NCBI GenBank assembly: GCA_973895155.1
Contig: OZ316896.1
Location: 5,208,001-5,272,000 of the forward strand
Direction: 5' to 3'
Length of the DNA: 64,000 nt
DNA from: Marsupella aquatica
Taxonomy: Eukaryota; Marchantiophyta
In this document: one piece after another, positions 13,890-25,040 of the stretch
Numbering within the stretch: position 1 is the stretch's first letter
Layout: the number at the start of each line of letters is the position of its first letter
Program-made: the position numbers and the translations under genes
Notes under the pieces: generated by a model
The model's database searches: none
The model's input: the letters and a program-made list of their open reading frames with translations, nothing else
Told to the model about the DNA's origin: nothing

Positions 13890-14170
13890 TGTTTCCTATC
13901 AACCCAATCTCTTCCTTGATGAAATCCAAACAACGGAATCACTCGAGCTGCTGTACCTCGTCAAGACTCTCTCCACCGTGTCTCCACCGTCTACACCAAT
14001 TCGGTCCACCACCTCGGGAGAACATCAAGCAGAACGAGAAGCGGCTCGAATGTGGAGATGGCGAGAAGAAGGTTGGCCATGAAATTCTATTCCCCAAAAG
14101 CGACCTGGATCGACTACCATAGTATAGTACCGTTTCATGAAACAGGATAAGATGCGAAATGGGTCAATAT
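13890..14170 (-). promoter_or_regulatory. Probable promoter and 5' UTR of plastid L1 gene
   Basis: This sequence lies between the plastid L1 start codon and the upstream repeat array. On the minus strand it is moderately GC-rich with no clear TATA box. Plus-strand frames across it (13816-14122) overlap the transit-peptide exon antisense and are not believed. Confidence 0.35.
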
Positions 14171-14712
14171 TTATCGGAGGGTTCAAGTTCCTACAGTACT
14201 CGATATTGGAGGGCCCAGTTTTAAATTGGCTACTAAGGGGGACTTGTAGGCTTTACAAGAGTCCAGTTTAAATTGGCTACTAAGGGGGGCTTGAGTGTTC
14301 GAAGGGTTAAAATTACTAATAGTCGATATTGGAGGGCCCAGTTTAAATTGGCTACCAAGGGGTACTTGTAGGCTTTACAAGAGCCCAGTTTAAATTGGCC
14401 ACTCAGAGGGGCTTGAGTTATCGGAGGGTTATACTAATAGTCGATATTAAAGGGCCCAGTTTATATTGGCTACTAAGGGGGTCTTTTAGGCTTTACAAGA
14501 GTCCAGTTTGAAATTGGCTACTAAGGGGGGCTTGCAGGCTTTACAAGAGCCCAGTTTAAATTGGCTACTAAGGGGGGCTTGAGTGCTGGGAGGGTTAAAG
14601 TTACTAATAGTTAATATTGGAGGGCCCAGTTTAAATTGGCTACCAAGGGGAGGGGGTCTTGTAGGCTTTACAAGAGTCCAGTTTAATATTGGCTACTAAG
14701 GGGGGCTTGAGT
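14170..14712. repeat. Higher-order tandem array upstream of plastid L1
   Basis: GGAGGGCCCAGTTT recurs at about 14208, 14331, 14449 and 14619. Between these lie 50-60-bp subunits with GTTTAAATTGGCTACTAAGG, followed alternately by CTTGTAGGCTTTACAAGAG or GCTTGAGTG...AGGGTTAAA. The alternating A/B subunits make a ~120-bp higher-order unit; the third unit carries an extra subunit. Confidence 0.88.
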
Positions 14713-17700
14713 GTCTCTCCATCCAAAGCAAAACTGCCTGCCGGTTCCATATACCAAAGTTGAAATGTCTGAGCCAAAAATGTATCAGGTCTGGAGGTAA
14801 TTCCCTGAAAAAGAAGTGGAGGTCTAAGTTTTTGACAAAACAGCATGTACACATCAGCTAAAAAATAGGTCCACTGACAAATGACTAGGTTTGATAATGA
14901 TCTTGTTTGATTGTGCCCCTAAGTTCATGGAAAGCTAAGTCTCACCTGTTCTTCTATTTGAACTACTAGGATTGCATCTCACACCAAAAACAAATTGCTG
15001 CCTCCAAGTTCTTGTAAAGCCACTTTAAGAACTACTTGCTACTGCCACTGAAGGATTTGCTTACAAGTTTTGCTGTCTGGGAAGTAGCTTGGCCTCTAAT
15101 TCAGAGTCAGTCCCATCAATAAGCCGAAAGTCATTATGTCTGCAGTGCTTGTGGTGCAGTGGTCCACTAGCTTGCAGACTGTGTTTGCATGGTTGATCAC
15201 TTTTGAGGTCTTTAGCACCCTTGATAGGCAACCACCACTCTTGGCAACTTTTGGGGTAGACAGAGACACTTGGAAGGTGGATCTCTGTTGTTTGGCCCAT
15301 TCTGAGTACGGATGGGAGACAAAACCTGGAAAATTCATCTGTTACATATCCTTTTTTAGGAGGTTGTACAAGCTAAAACAGGCCCCCTGGAGCTCCTCTA
15401 AGTGTTATTAATGTCATGGTGGGATTTGGCCTTTGCAAGACAAGTGTTAAGGAAACAAGCTGAACGGACCTATGGGTTTGCAAAAATACCCAGATAGACT
15501 TGCACAATTGGCATGGACCTCAGCTTAAACCCTCCTTTTTGCTCAGATGGCAGATATTATACCAGAGGGTTAAATGTGACAAGAAAAGATTGTCATGATC
15601 TAAAATTTGGAGCATTCTCAATTTCAATGGAAGTTTGAGATATAAGGTTAGTTGGAAAGATCTTTCCAAGCTCAATCTAGATGCATAGCAAAAGATAAAT
15701 TGGCTAGTGACATTTTCTGGTCAAAAAGTTTTGGAAGTGGGCAAAGTGTCAGCAAAATGAGGGTGTAAGGGGTGTCACGGTCCATGAGGGTTGAAGGGTT
15801 GACTAGGTCCGACCCTTGGCGCAATTTTTGATGAAAATAAGGTCCATTTCCGTTTCATAGTGGGATTTGGGTTTTGCATGACAAATATTAAGGTTGTGAT
15901 AGAGTTGTACGTAAAATAAGACAAGGTGGGTGAGTTACCTGCAGTTAGTAGCCAAATTCAGTATGAGTCACCACCCCACCCTGCAAGTAGGCCTGAAGTA
16001 TTGGTCAAATTGAACAAGGGCTCTTAGAGTTTTTGGCTCTTTAGTCTTCTTGGGCTTTTCTCCAACATTCTCCACATCATTGGGTCTCCCAATCTTTAGG
16101 TTCCCTACTTGGACTGGGTTTTTGCTTGTTGGTAGTGTCTATGGTGCTGACTGCTGAGCACTTGGCAGAGTCCCCATATTCACTGAGTTTTCTTCAAGGC
16201 TAGCTGCTCTAGAGGCAAATTTACTAATAAAGCGCAATGCAAAGCTAGTTTCGAGGTAACTCTCAATAAGGACAAAACAGAAAAGTAGAGTGAAAAAAAA
16301 CAGAAATGGGGCAAAAATGAATCAGAAATAATTATATGTAATAGTTTTATTGTAGGATTCTTCATTGTCTTGGTCTCTGTTTATGTTTTAAGGACTTAGG
16401 GGGCGACAATCAAATTAGCGGTAGGGGTGAGAAATGGGATGGGGTGGAGTAGTGCAGAGAATAGTGCACCGTATTTAAAAATAGGGTCACCTGTGAAGAG
16501 AGTCGGTGGAGTAGGGGCCGCTTGAGAGAGTCGGTGAATTAGGGAGGCTGCCTGTGAAGAGGCCAGCTGCTATCATCAAGGGTAAAGGGCTATGGTGAAA
16601 TGGCAGGTGTTCTTCAATTACTTGAAAAAGCTTTGGTCAGCTGTTGTCATGAGGGTAAGGACTTTTTCATCCTCATGTCTATTAACATTCAAAGAACGAG
16701 TAGTTGGCTAGTGTCTAAGGATGCTTGATCTCCAGGGAAAACTGCACCAGGGACCCCACTTTCCACCTCAAGTCTTATTATTATGTAAAACTTTAATATC
16801 ACCAGAAAATGGGGAAAACTCACATTGCTAACAAGGCTGGCAGAACCCAATCAGCCCCACACATCCACTTGGTGGGGATTTCTTTTCTCTAGACTTCTCT
16901 TTTGACCAGGTTAGTTGTTTCTTTGAATGTTCTTCCTCCTGCCATTTAATTTATTGACGTTTCCACTTGGCATTGGTGTAAGTACTTTCCATTTATCTAC
17001 CAATTTCTTACTCTCACTTTGATTTCCCTTTGGTGGAGAGTACAAGGTGAGGTTGTTTAATTTTGTTGTGTCCACGAGTGAGCAGTAAATACGTCCATAC
17101 GACTTTGTCTAGCTCTTTCACTAAAAGTACACCAAGAGGTTTTGAAATCTTCAAATATGACTACAAATATCTACATTTAGATACGAAGATAATGGATATC
17201 CTCAAAAAATCAAGTAGAGAATATTCAGATAAGCTACAGTAGCTTTACAAGATGTTGGACCCATTACCTTTTTTTCATTCCCTCTAAGATTAAATCTAAA
17301 TCATATAACGAGTGGAAACAACTGAGGTTGGCTTTACAAAAACTAGGGGGGCATTTATTCAAGCCTGGTGTCTAGAGATTCTACACGGTAAACAGTGGAC
17401 CCAAGATGCTGATGTGGCCTGCTTGTTCCTGTGTAGAAGTTTAGAGAACCTCCACACCTGGTCAAAACATTCCAAACTTTTACTCCTTCATTCAAGGGGA
17501 TTTGCATTTATTGAAGTTCATTTTTAAAAGATCTTTGGTCTAGAGTGTGGAGCTCTAGTGAAAAATATCATAAGTGCCCCCAATGTCTTGTAAAGCCACC
17601 ATTATGCATTGCACTTGAAAGAGACCACCTTAGTACCTGCCCACAGCTACTAGAAGGTTCTCATGAATGCAATCATGAGATAAGGGTGCTCCAACTTTAA

Positions 17701-18860
17701 ACAATCTCCCCCATGTGGTAATAGAAAGCTTTTAGGACTTCTTATCTAGATAATTGTGAAAATTAGTTCGTGGACCCCTATCTGCTTGTGTTTGTAGTTT
17801 TAACAGAAGCTTCTACTACATATCTAGCACCCCCACTTGGACCATCAAATAATGAACCAGAAATTTCAGGCTGGGGCTGGCCATTAAGATTGTTTTTGCG
17901 GAGCTCTCTAAGCAGTCACGCCACAATTCTATTCCCTCCTCATTTTTGTGGACGGACCAAGCGCAGTTGTTTTTTGCCACTAAGTACAAAATTCAAGATG
18001 CTCATTTAGTCAATTCTAACCAATTTATTACAATTCATTTCATGTTCCAATTTCCCTGTCTGTCGATTGGATCTTGAAATGCAGTATTCAACTTACAGGT
18101 GCCACTTTGCCTTCTAGTGTGCCACAACTGACAAAAAACAAATCCTTGCCTTTTCATGCCCAGCTTTCATAATGGACTTCCAGGCTTCAGTTTGTTCTTC
18201 ATTCCAAATGTCGCGGGTGCTTGAAACTCTCGTGAAGTCGATCTTGACTGGCTTGTTGATCTTGCACGGTGCCGGTCGATCTTTCTTCTGTGAATTAAGA
18301 GTGCCAGACAGTGCGAGACCTCATGCGATTGATGGTTGTCTCAATCATCTGCTACCAACATAGTTTTTTTTATCGTCCTTGTCTGTTTCTTCTCATAGTG
18401 AATTTTAATCTCATGATCCCCAATTTTCATCTTGACATCCTCATCATTGGCGGCCCTTTGTTGCTTAGTAATACCCCCCATCATTACGCTTCTGGTAAAC
18501 ATTTCTCTCGCTATCCTCTACTCAATTGAATCAAAATCCAGAATGATGGTGGGCCTACTACTAAATGCACAGGCGGTTACTCTGGGTAAATAAAACGGTT
18601 ATTTGAAATAAATTTACATCATGTTTTATGCAATGAAGTCCTAAATGTTACGAAAAACTTGCAGCAAACACGAAAGGGTGGAGTAGTTTTATTTTGGAAA
18701 CCAATTTGTTCCTATTTGCAGGATGCCATGATGACATGGTGCGCTGTGGAGTCTCAAATTTTGGAAAGGACCCCTACTGGGGTCTGGAAAAACATTCTTT
18801 AGGATACCTAAAGTGTGGGGATCCCCAAAACTAAAGTCAAATAGTTTTTCTTGTAATGTG
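14713..18860. other. Long intergenic stretch, no gene recognised
   Basis: Scattered short frames have no family resemblance. GTGGGATTTGG..TTTGCA.GACAA..TTAAGG occurs near 15420 and again near 15857, an old dispersed duplication. AGAGTCGGTG occurs twice at 16498-16545. Around 17690 (ATCTCCCCCATGTGGTAATA then CTTTTAGGACTT) there is weak similarity to 28596 (CTTCCCCCAATGGTATTAAA then CTTTTAGGACTA). These may extend the dispersed repeat described at 18865. Confidence 0.35.
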
Positions 18861-18864
18861 TACC

Positions 18865-19190
18865 CCCTCAAAAGGATTCTCATGTTGAGAAGAATAATTA
18901 ATCATTCCTTTCTTGGATGAATTATTCAGTAACCACTTTGAAGCAAGAATAAATTAGTTTTGGGTGACTAGGTACTTGTGCTTGAATGTTTATTCTTTGA
19001 AAGTGTGTTCTGCTACTTTTTGCTTTATAAAGTGTTGGACCCACTTCTATCCCCACATGTCATTTGTGTAGTAGACAACTGCTTCTAAACTATTGTGAAC
19101 CACTTTCAAAAAAATGGCGGGCCTCTAATGTTTTTCTCATTATGACTTAGGTTAGCACACGTCAATCAGTCAAAACCATAAACTTAGGAA
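18865..19190 (+). repeat. Dispersed repeat, left half (split by retroelement)
   Basis: Matches 28888-29188 with many substitutions and small indels. Shared landmarks are AAGAATAATTAATCATT, TAGTTTTGGGTGACT, GGGCCT near 29127 (GGCCT at 19120) and CCATAAACTTAGGAAACA. Similarity stops abruptly after GGAAACA, exactly where the retroelement coding frame begins. Confidence 0.75.
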
Positions 19191-19192
19191 AC

Positions 19193-20450
19193 ATGGTCCA
19201 TCGCCTTCCCTTTCTTTTCACATGCCTTGGTTGGGCCTTTTGTCGCTTCTTGATGCGTTTTTGCTTTTATCAGGTTGTGGCCCGTCATGTCTGCGTTGAG
19301 AGTGTTGGCGCGGGGCAAGCGCCCAGCCCCACCACACAATTCTCCCCCATCCTCCCCCCCCTCATGGCCGTCTTCGCATTTGCTCTTCTTCACTGGATCT
19401 CTCTCATCTTCATGATGACCCCATGCCCGATGCTCTGCCAGTCCCCCCCAGTCTACTACCCACCCCATCGTCGCCCTGGCTCCTCTCCCCACCCCATTCC
19501 CCCTGCACCCATTTACCATCCTCCTCCGGCCTCCTCATCCACATCTGTTCCACCCCCACCTCCTGTCCAGTCTTTCTCTGCTCCCTCCCCGGATGAGCGT
19601 CCCCTGCATACTTGTCCTGACTGTGGATGGGTGGGCATCTCCCTCCTTCATCATCGCGGGCGGGGGCGGTGCCATCGTCGCCAGCAAGCACAATCCCAGC
19701 CCCAGCCCCCTATTGACCCTGTTAGCTCTGCCCCTCCCTCCTTGGAGGCTCCCAAGCAGGCATGGAGTTGGGTTCGCACTCTAGACCCCCTTCCAGCCTA
19801 CCATCCAGGGTACATTAGACCTCGCCTTTATAACCACATTCCTCTCGCGCTGCGCCCTTTAGTTCGGTCCTCCTTGTTGCAACTCATGTAGCTTATCTTG
19901 GCGCATCCTATGGAGGTCTCCTACTGGTCTTTACTGATGCTTTTTCCATAGTGGACTCTTACCCTCTCTAGTCATGGTGATCGTGTGGGTCACCGTGAGA
20001 CTGCCTCTCGTATCCATCATTTTTTGCGGGGGAGATTGGGAGTAGCTTCAGGAAGAGTACTTTCTTCGCGTCCGATCTTTTACCACCCGTGCTTTGTCTG
20101 ACCCAGCTCGCCACTCTCATCCTCCTGAGCATAGACGTCTTCATTGCTCTTGTTGTTTAGCCCGGGGTTTAGCCCAGGCTGGTGAATATAGTCGGGTTGT
20201 CCGGACCCTTTCTTCCACCACACCAGCCCCCCCTGGCGAGGTCATCTCGACGGCCCTTCAGGATCTCCATCCGCAGCCCCATGATCAGCTCCCTTTGTTC
20301 GTAGAGAATTTTGAGCCTGAGGAGGATCTTCAATTTAGTAGGGACCACTTTACCTATGCCTTCCTCCATGCCCCGCGTTGTGCTGCTGGTGGACCCTACG
20401 GCCATGTCTTTGAGCATTTTTGTGATTTATTCCCCCCTGAGGATCCTTAG
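19193..20450 (+). pseudogene. Retroelement N-terminal part: zinc finger and pre-RT region
   Basis: The first open segment (19193-19891, 232 codons) has a Pro/Ser-rich stretch and then one finger-like motif, HTCPDCGWVGISLLHHRGRG followed by CH (C141, C144, H153/H154, C160/H161), as expected of the N-terminal DNA-binding finger of R2-type elements. It stops at 19891. A second segment in another frame (20094-20450) has AQAGEYSRVVRTL and GGPYGHVFEHFCDLF, which resemble the linker before the RT domain in this class. At least one frameshift and several stops separate the segments. Not functional as it stands. Confidence 0.7.
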
Positions 20451-20493
20451 TCTAGTTTTCTTCTCCTTTTGCTAGTGTATTGCAGCCGGCCGT

Positions 20494-21555
20494 TTGCCTC
20501 CCCCCATCTCTCGGCTCTTGAGTGCTTCTTGTTTATTGGCCATGGCTAAGTCTTCATCGGGTGTTCGGCCAATTGCGATTGGGGAGGTTTTTCTTCGTCT
20601 GGTGTCTCGCACACTTTCCTCGCAGTTTTGCTCTGCACTATCGGATCATCTCTCTCCACATCAGTTTGCAGTGGACGTTCCTAGCGGTTGTGAGACAGTT
20701 ATTGCGAGCATTCGAGCTACCTTGGACCTCCACCCTGATTGGGTTGTCCTCCAGGTTGATGTCTCTAACGCTTTTAATACGGTTTCTCGGGCAGCCATTT
20801 TTCATGCTTTGAGGGCGGCGGATCTAGACATCCAGTCCCTGATCCCCTTTTTCTGTTGTTTTTATGGACTTGAGGCTCCACTCTTCTATAGTCATCACTC
20901 CTCTACAGGAGTTTATACCACTCTTTCTTCTGCAGAAGGTACACGTCAGGGTGACCCTTTGGGTGGGTCTCTTTTTGCCATTGCCCATTTTACAGCTTTA
21001 CGGGAAGCCGCCATGGCCCACCCCCAATGTATCTTTCCCTTCCTTTCAAATGACACCCACATCATTGGTCCTCCTATCGCGGTTACTTTTGCCCTCGCCA
21101 CTCTTTCCACCCATTTGATGGGCCTCGGTTTACGGGTTCAGCCTGTGAAGAGTCGTGCATGGAGTCTAGCTGGGTTACCCTCTGATCTTGCGCTTCCCCC
21201 AGGATTCTTACGTCCAGCCGATGGTCTTCAGGTCCTTGGCTCTCCAATCGGTACCGCCTCCTTTTGCTCATCTTTCATCGTTGACGCTCTACAGGCTGCC
21301 TTAGCCCCTACTCCTATGCTCCCTAAGTTAGCAGATTCTCATGCAGCATTTGGGATGTTGTTGAGGGGCATCCACCCTCGTGCGTCTTATCTGGCTAGGA
21401 TGCATCCCCCTACCGAGGATCTTTGTCTCCACCTTCGAGCATTTGATGTCTCCATTCGTGAGACTCTGGCCTCTCTTTTAGGGCCGGGTACGTTGCTCTC
21501 ATCGACAACTCGGTCTTCCTATTTCGCAGGGTGGTTTTGGTCTTACTTCCATTGA
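20494..21555 (+). pseudogene. Reverse transcriptase domain of the R2-like element, catalytic motif altered
   Basis: 353 open codons with RT motifs in order: GVRPIAIGE (23-31), VVLQVDVSNAFNTV (84-97, motif A with Asp89), EGTRQGDPLGGSLF (148-161, motif B), FLSNDTHIIGP (183-193, motif C) and VQPVKSRAWS (215-224, motif D). Motif C normally reads (F/Y)ADD; here the first catalytic Asp is Asn (SND), so the enzyme should be dead. The true line shifts frame near 21490-21515, where LPISQGGFGLTSIESLAPLA continues in the frame of 21569-21844. The first ATG is not meaningful, since the domain is preceded by stop-broken sequence. Confidence 0.85.
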
Positions 21556-22723
21556 GAGCCTTGCACCTTTGGCCTTTTTGGGTGCGTGGGCGGCCACCTT
21601 CTCATTGTTGGCCAATCGTTTCCTTACTGAGGATCGCCCTTTTTTACTTTCATCTCTCATGGAGGTAGAGGAGGGTTCCCTCCCGTTTCAGGTTCATTTA
21701 CGTGCGGTGCAATCATCATTACCAGATCCTGTTTGCGCTGCGTTACCTTCTTTTCAAGAGTTTTTATCCTTGGATCCTGTCCGTCTTCAGGCAGACCTCA
21801 TTGGGCGTATGCACGCTTTCACCCTTTCCGAGCATCCTGTCTGAGGCAACTGACACAGACCGAGCTCAGATTCTTTCTTCTGGAGGGAAGGGCGCAGGAG
21901 GATGGCTTCAGGCCAATCCAGTCATTCCTCATTTGCGGATGTCTTCAGCGGAGTTCTCCACAGCCATGCGTCTTCGTATGGGGCTGCCCCACCCACTTCT
22001 TGCAGGTTTACCTCCTTCTTGCACTTGTGGGAAGCCTTGTGATGCCACAGGTGTCCATCTTCTTCGGTGCAGTTTGGGAGGTGAAACCATTATTGTTCAC
22101 GACGCTGTGCAAGATGCGACTACTCAGGTTCTCTCTGGCTCTTTGGTATGCGTGCGGTGGGAGGTGGTACTCGAGTTACTTGGTCCTCCATCACAGCGGT
22201 TACAGGTGGATCTTACCATGGTCCGTGAGGGTCAACGTACTTTGGCAGATGTAGTGGTGGCAAACCCATTGCGCCAAGACATCCTTGGGACAGCGGCAAC
22301 AACGGCAGGGGCAGCAGCATCACGTGCGACAACAACAAAGGAGGCCAAATATGTTGCACGAGCTTCATCCGACAGCTTCCTCCCCCTTGCTCTGGAGCTA
22401 TTTGGGCGTCTTCATCCTCAGTTTGATGGGCTTCTTCGGCAAGCTGCCCTGGATGTTCATGGTCGAATGGGTCCCACGGACCCCCGCTATCTGTTTTGAC
22501 CACGCACTTTCGCCAACGCATTTCAGTCACCTTACAACGTGCTCAAGCTTGGGCCATCTATCGTCGATCTCTTACAGTGGGTGCTAGTGTGCCTTCGCAG
22601 CGGCTCGCTCCCCTAGAGGATGTTCCAATCCCACTTGCCGATCTAGTTTTGACCCTTGATGTGGACATTAGCTTTTTGCCAGATTTGCTAGGAATGATGA
22701 GGACCTCGATCCGTTTGGGTTAG
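21514..22723 (+). pseudogene. C-terminal part: CCHC motif and restriction-like endonuclease
   Basis: Three frame segments: about 21514-21844, then 21702-22499, then 22496-22723. The middle one carries CTCGKPCDATGVHLLRC (Cys109, Cys113, His119, Cys123 of that frame), VHDAVQDATTQVL and QRLQVDLTMV...RTLADVVVANPL. That is the CCHC box followed by the Asp-bearing core of the PD-(D/E)XK endonuclease of R2-like elements, which nicks target DNA to prime reverse transcription. LPLALELFGRLHP follows, as is usual after the nuclease. The stop at 21842-21844 and the switch at 22496 are frameshift damage. Confidence 0.75.
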
Positions 22724-23037
22724 TTTTAGTCTCTCTTTCTTGGTTTTTAGGGGTTCCCTATAGCTCATTTCTTACTTTTAGTTCCTCTTTTTTGGTGTTT
22801 AGAGGTTCCCTTTTGTTCACTTCTTTTACGTTTGGTTTTGTCCACTTGGACCCTCTTTTGTTTGTTCTTTTGTACTGTGTTTGTTCCCTTTCTATAAAAA
22901 ATGTGTATATATTCTCATCGTATCGGTAGGCATCATGTTGAAATGTTTGTTACTCACACCCCTTGGTGTCCATCACACGCTTGGGAAAAGATAGCTTAGG
23001 GTCTAGGTATCTAGTGTATGACAAATGAGTGTAATAT

Positions 23038-23155
23038 AAAGTCCCAAAATTACAAATGATGCACCTTGTCTAAAGCAATTGAAAAAAAAGACATATCAAA
23101 ATCTCAATAAGACAAAGTAACCTGAGTAGGCTCCCAAACAAGGTAACACAAACTA
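23038..23155 (+). repeat. Dispersed repeat, right half
   Basis: Matches 29769-29880: AAAGTCC.AA..TACAAA.GATG, CACCTTGTCTAA and GACAAAGTAACCTGAGT, then GGCTCC. With 18865-19190 it brackets the retroelement. Confidence 0.7.
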
Positions 23156-23257
23156 TAAAACATTAAATCTTTCCTCCACTCTCTTTTTAAAAATATAATA
23201 GAAAAGCACTACACAATGATTTCTTCCAACCAAGCTGAGTTGTTGACAGGACATAGT

Positions 23258-24003
23258 GTTTTAACAAAGCTAAGGGGGATGTGATGGGGACCTGCCTTTC
23301 ACCCTTAAAACTCCAACCAGGCCAATGGAAACCCACATGATGGTACTCACTGTCTACTTACTAGTAACGCCTCGTCCATTCAGGCTAGCGTTAGAAATTC
23401 TCAAAGATGGCTCTGATCTTCACCCTTCCAGCTTTCTCAGATCTTAGGCTGACCATTGGATCTTACAAAGAGGGTCTTGACAAGGTCTTCTATTTACTCA
23501 GTTTTTTAACAAAGCTAAGGGGGATGTGATGGGGACCTGCCTTTCACCCTTAATTAAACTCCAACCAGCCCAATGGAAAACCACACAATGGTACTCACTG
23601 TCGACTTACTTGTAACGCTAGTCCATACAGACTAGCGTTAGAAATCCTCAAAGATGGCTCTGATCTTCACCCTTCCAGCTTTCTCAGATCTTAGGCAGAC
23701 CGTTGGATCTTACAAACAGGGTCTTGACAAGGTCTTCTGCTCACTCAGTATTTTAACAAAGCGAAGGGGCATCTGATGGGGACCTGCCTTTAATTAAACT
23801 CCAACCAGCCGAATGGAAACCCACATAATGGTACTCACTGTCCACTTACTTGCCTACTTACTAGTAACGCTCGTCCATTCAGGCTAGCGTTAGAAATCCA
23901 CAAAGATGGCTCTGATCTTCACCCTTCCAGCCTTCTCAGATCTTAGGCCGACCGTTGGATCTAACAAACAGGGTCTTGACAAGGTCTTCTGTTTACTCCA
24001 GGG
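23258..24003. repeat. 245-bp tandem array, three copies
   Basis: TTTTAACAAAGC(T/G)AAGGGG starts units at 23258, 23503 and 23751. Each contains GATGGGGACCTGCCTTT, AAACTCCAACCAG, GGTACTCACTGTC, CAGRCTAGCGTTAGAAAT, ATGGCTCTGATCTTCACCCT and GGGTCTTGACAAGGTCTTCT. Copies are about 90% alike by eye. The array lies about 1 kb upstream of the gene at 25041. Confidence 0.93.
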
Positions 24004-24208
24004 TCCACCACGAAACCGTGTTGACCGCAGTCCGCAGTACTGTCCCGGTACCTCACTTCGTCGTCCACGTAACGCAGTACGCAGTAAAGTTCCGCCGCAC
24101 TTCGATCCAGAGGCAGTCCTATTCTCAACGCTGTTCAATAACTCAATTGCTTCCCCTCTTGGCCCCATCGCCAGGTCAAACTGCCCAGCTCTTCAATCGA
24201 TGCTCGTC

Positions 24209-24590
24209 GTCCGATTCAAGTCCTCAATTCCCGCCTCGCACTCCGCACAACGCTCACCATATAGTGCTGCAGCTCCGCTCGCTCTGGATATAATTATCAG
24301 CGCTCAGTGTGGAGTGAATCGATCCATCTAGTCATCCAGAGCTGTTTCTCGCTCATCTCCCCTCTCGGACAACTCACTGAACGAACTCGAGGAGGGCCAT
24401 AGATCATCGGATTCAAGTCCTCGACTCCCGCCTCGCAATCTTCGCAACGCTCAGTGTTTAGTGCTGCAGCTCCTCCTGCTCTGGATATAATTATCAGCAC
24501 TCATTGGAGTGAATCGATCCACCCAGAGCTGTTTCTCGCTCGTCTCCCCTCCTCGGAAAACTGATTGGACGAATTCGGGGCCTTCAACAG
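24209..24590 (+). repeat. 197-bp duplication of a promoter-like segment
   Basis: GATTCAAGTCCTC starts at 24213 and 24410, followed in both copies by CCCGCCTCGCA, AGTGCTGCAGCTCC, GCTCTGGATATAATTATCAG, GGAGTGAATCGATCCA and CCAGAGCTGTTTCTCGCTC. GGATATAATTATC is TATA-like. Both copies sit upstream of the gene at 25041 in the same orientation. Confidence 0.88.
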
Positions 24591-25040
24591 AAAGGATTTC
24601 GCCGGATTGGATTCCTATCGGAGGTGGCAGGAATTCTGTCTCACTTCCGCTCGCTTTCCACTCAACTGCCGCGTTGTTGGCTTCAAATCCGGGAGCTGTT
24701 GTCTTCGGATTCGTTTCTCATCAGCTCTATCTTCTGCCGCACAAGAGGATTGATTGAAACCATTTTTGAGGCCTTTCTCAGTACATTGATTCCATTTCTG
24801 TCGCAAGCGGCAGGGATCGTGATCATTCGGTGTCCGTGCATTTGAATTCCGTGTGTCTTGATTGGCATTTCTTGCTTGTAGTGCCATTTCGCCGATCCAT
24901 CCGTTTCTTTCGTCCGACATTGTCCACGGTCTCGCGAACATCATCCGAGCCGAGTCGAAGGGAAGGTTGTTTATTCCTTTCCCCCATTCCTTGCTGGAAA
25001 GGAGGAGGCGAGAGGAACCATCGGAGGGAACTTGACTAAT

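Larger units (their letters stand above)
19190..23035 (+). mobile_element. R2-group-like non-LTR retrotransposon with restriction-like endonuclease, degenerate
   Basis: About 3.8 kb of GC-richer sequence with the order Cys/His finger, reverse transcriptase, CCHC motif, PD-(D/E)XK-type endonuclease. This is the single-ORF architecture of RLE-type non-LTR elements (R2, NeSL, Utopia and relatives) and not that of APE-type plant LINEs. The coding line is broken into at least six frame segments between 19193 and 22723. The limits are set by comparison with the second copy of the surrounding repeat, which lacks it. No poly(A) tail or clear target-site duplication is visible. The sub-family cannot be assigned by eye. 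Confidence 0.85.

Noticed and set aside
13816-14122. Plus-strand frames of 88-89 codons
   Set aside because: They are antisense to the plastid L1 transit-peptide exon and promoter and have no family resemblance.
19184-19691. Minus-strand Gly/Asp-rich frames over the retroelement
   Set aside because: They are antisense shadows of the Pro/Ser-rich N-terminal segment of the R2-like element.
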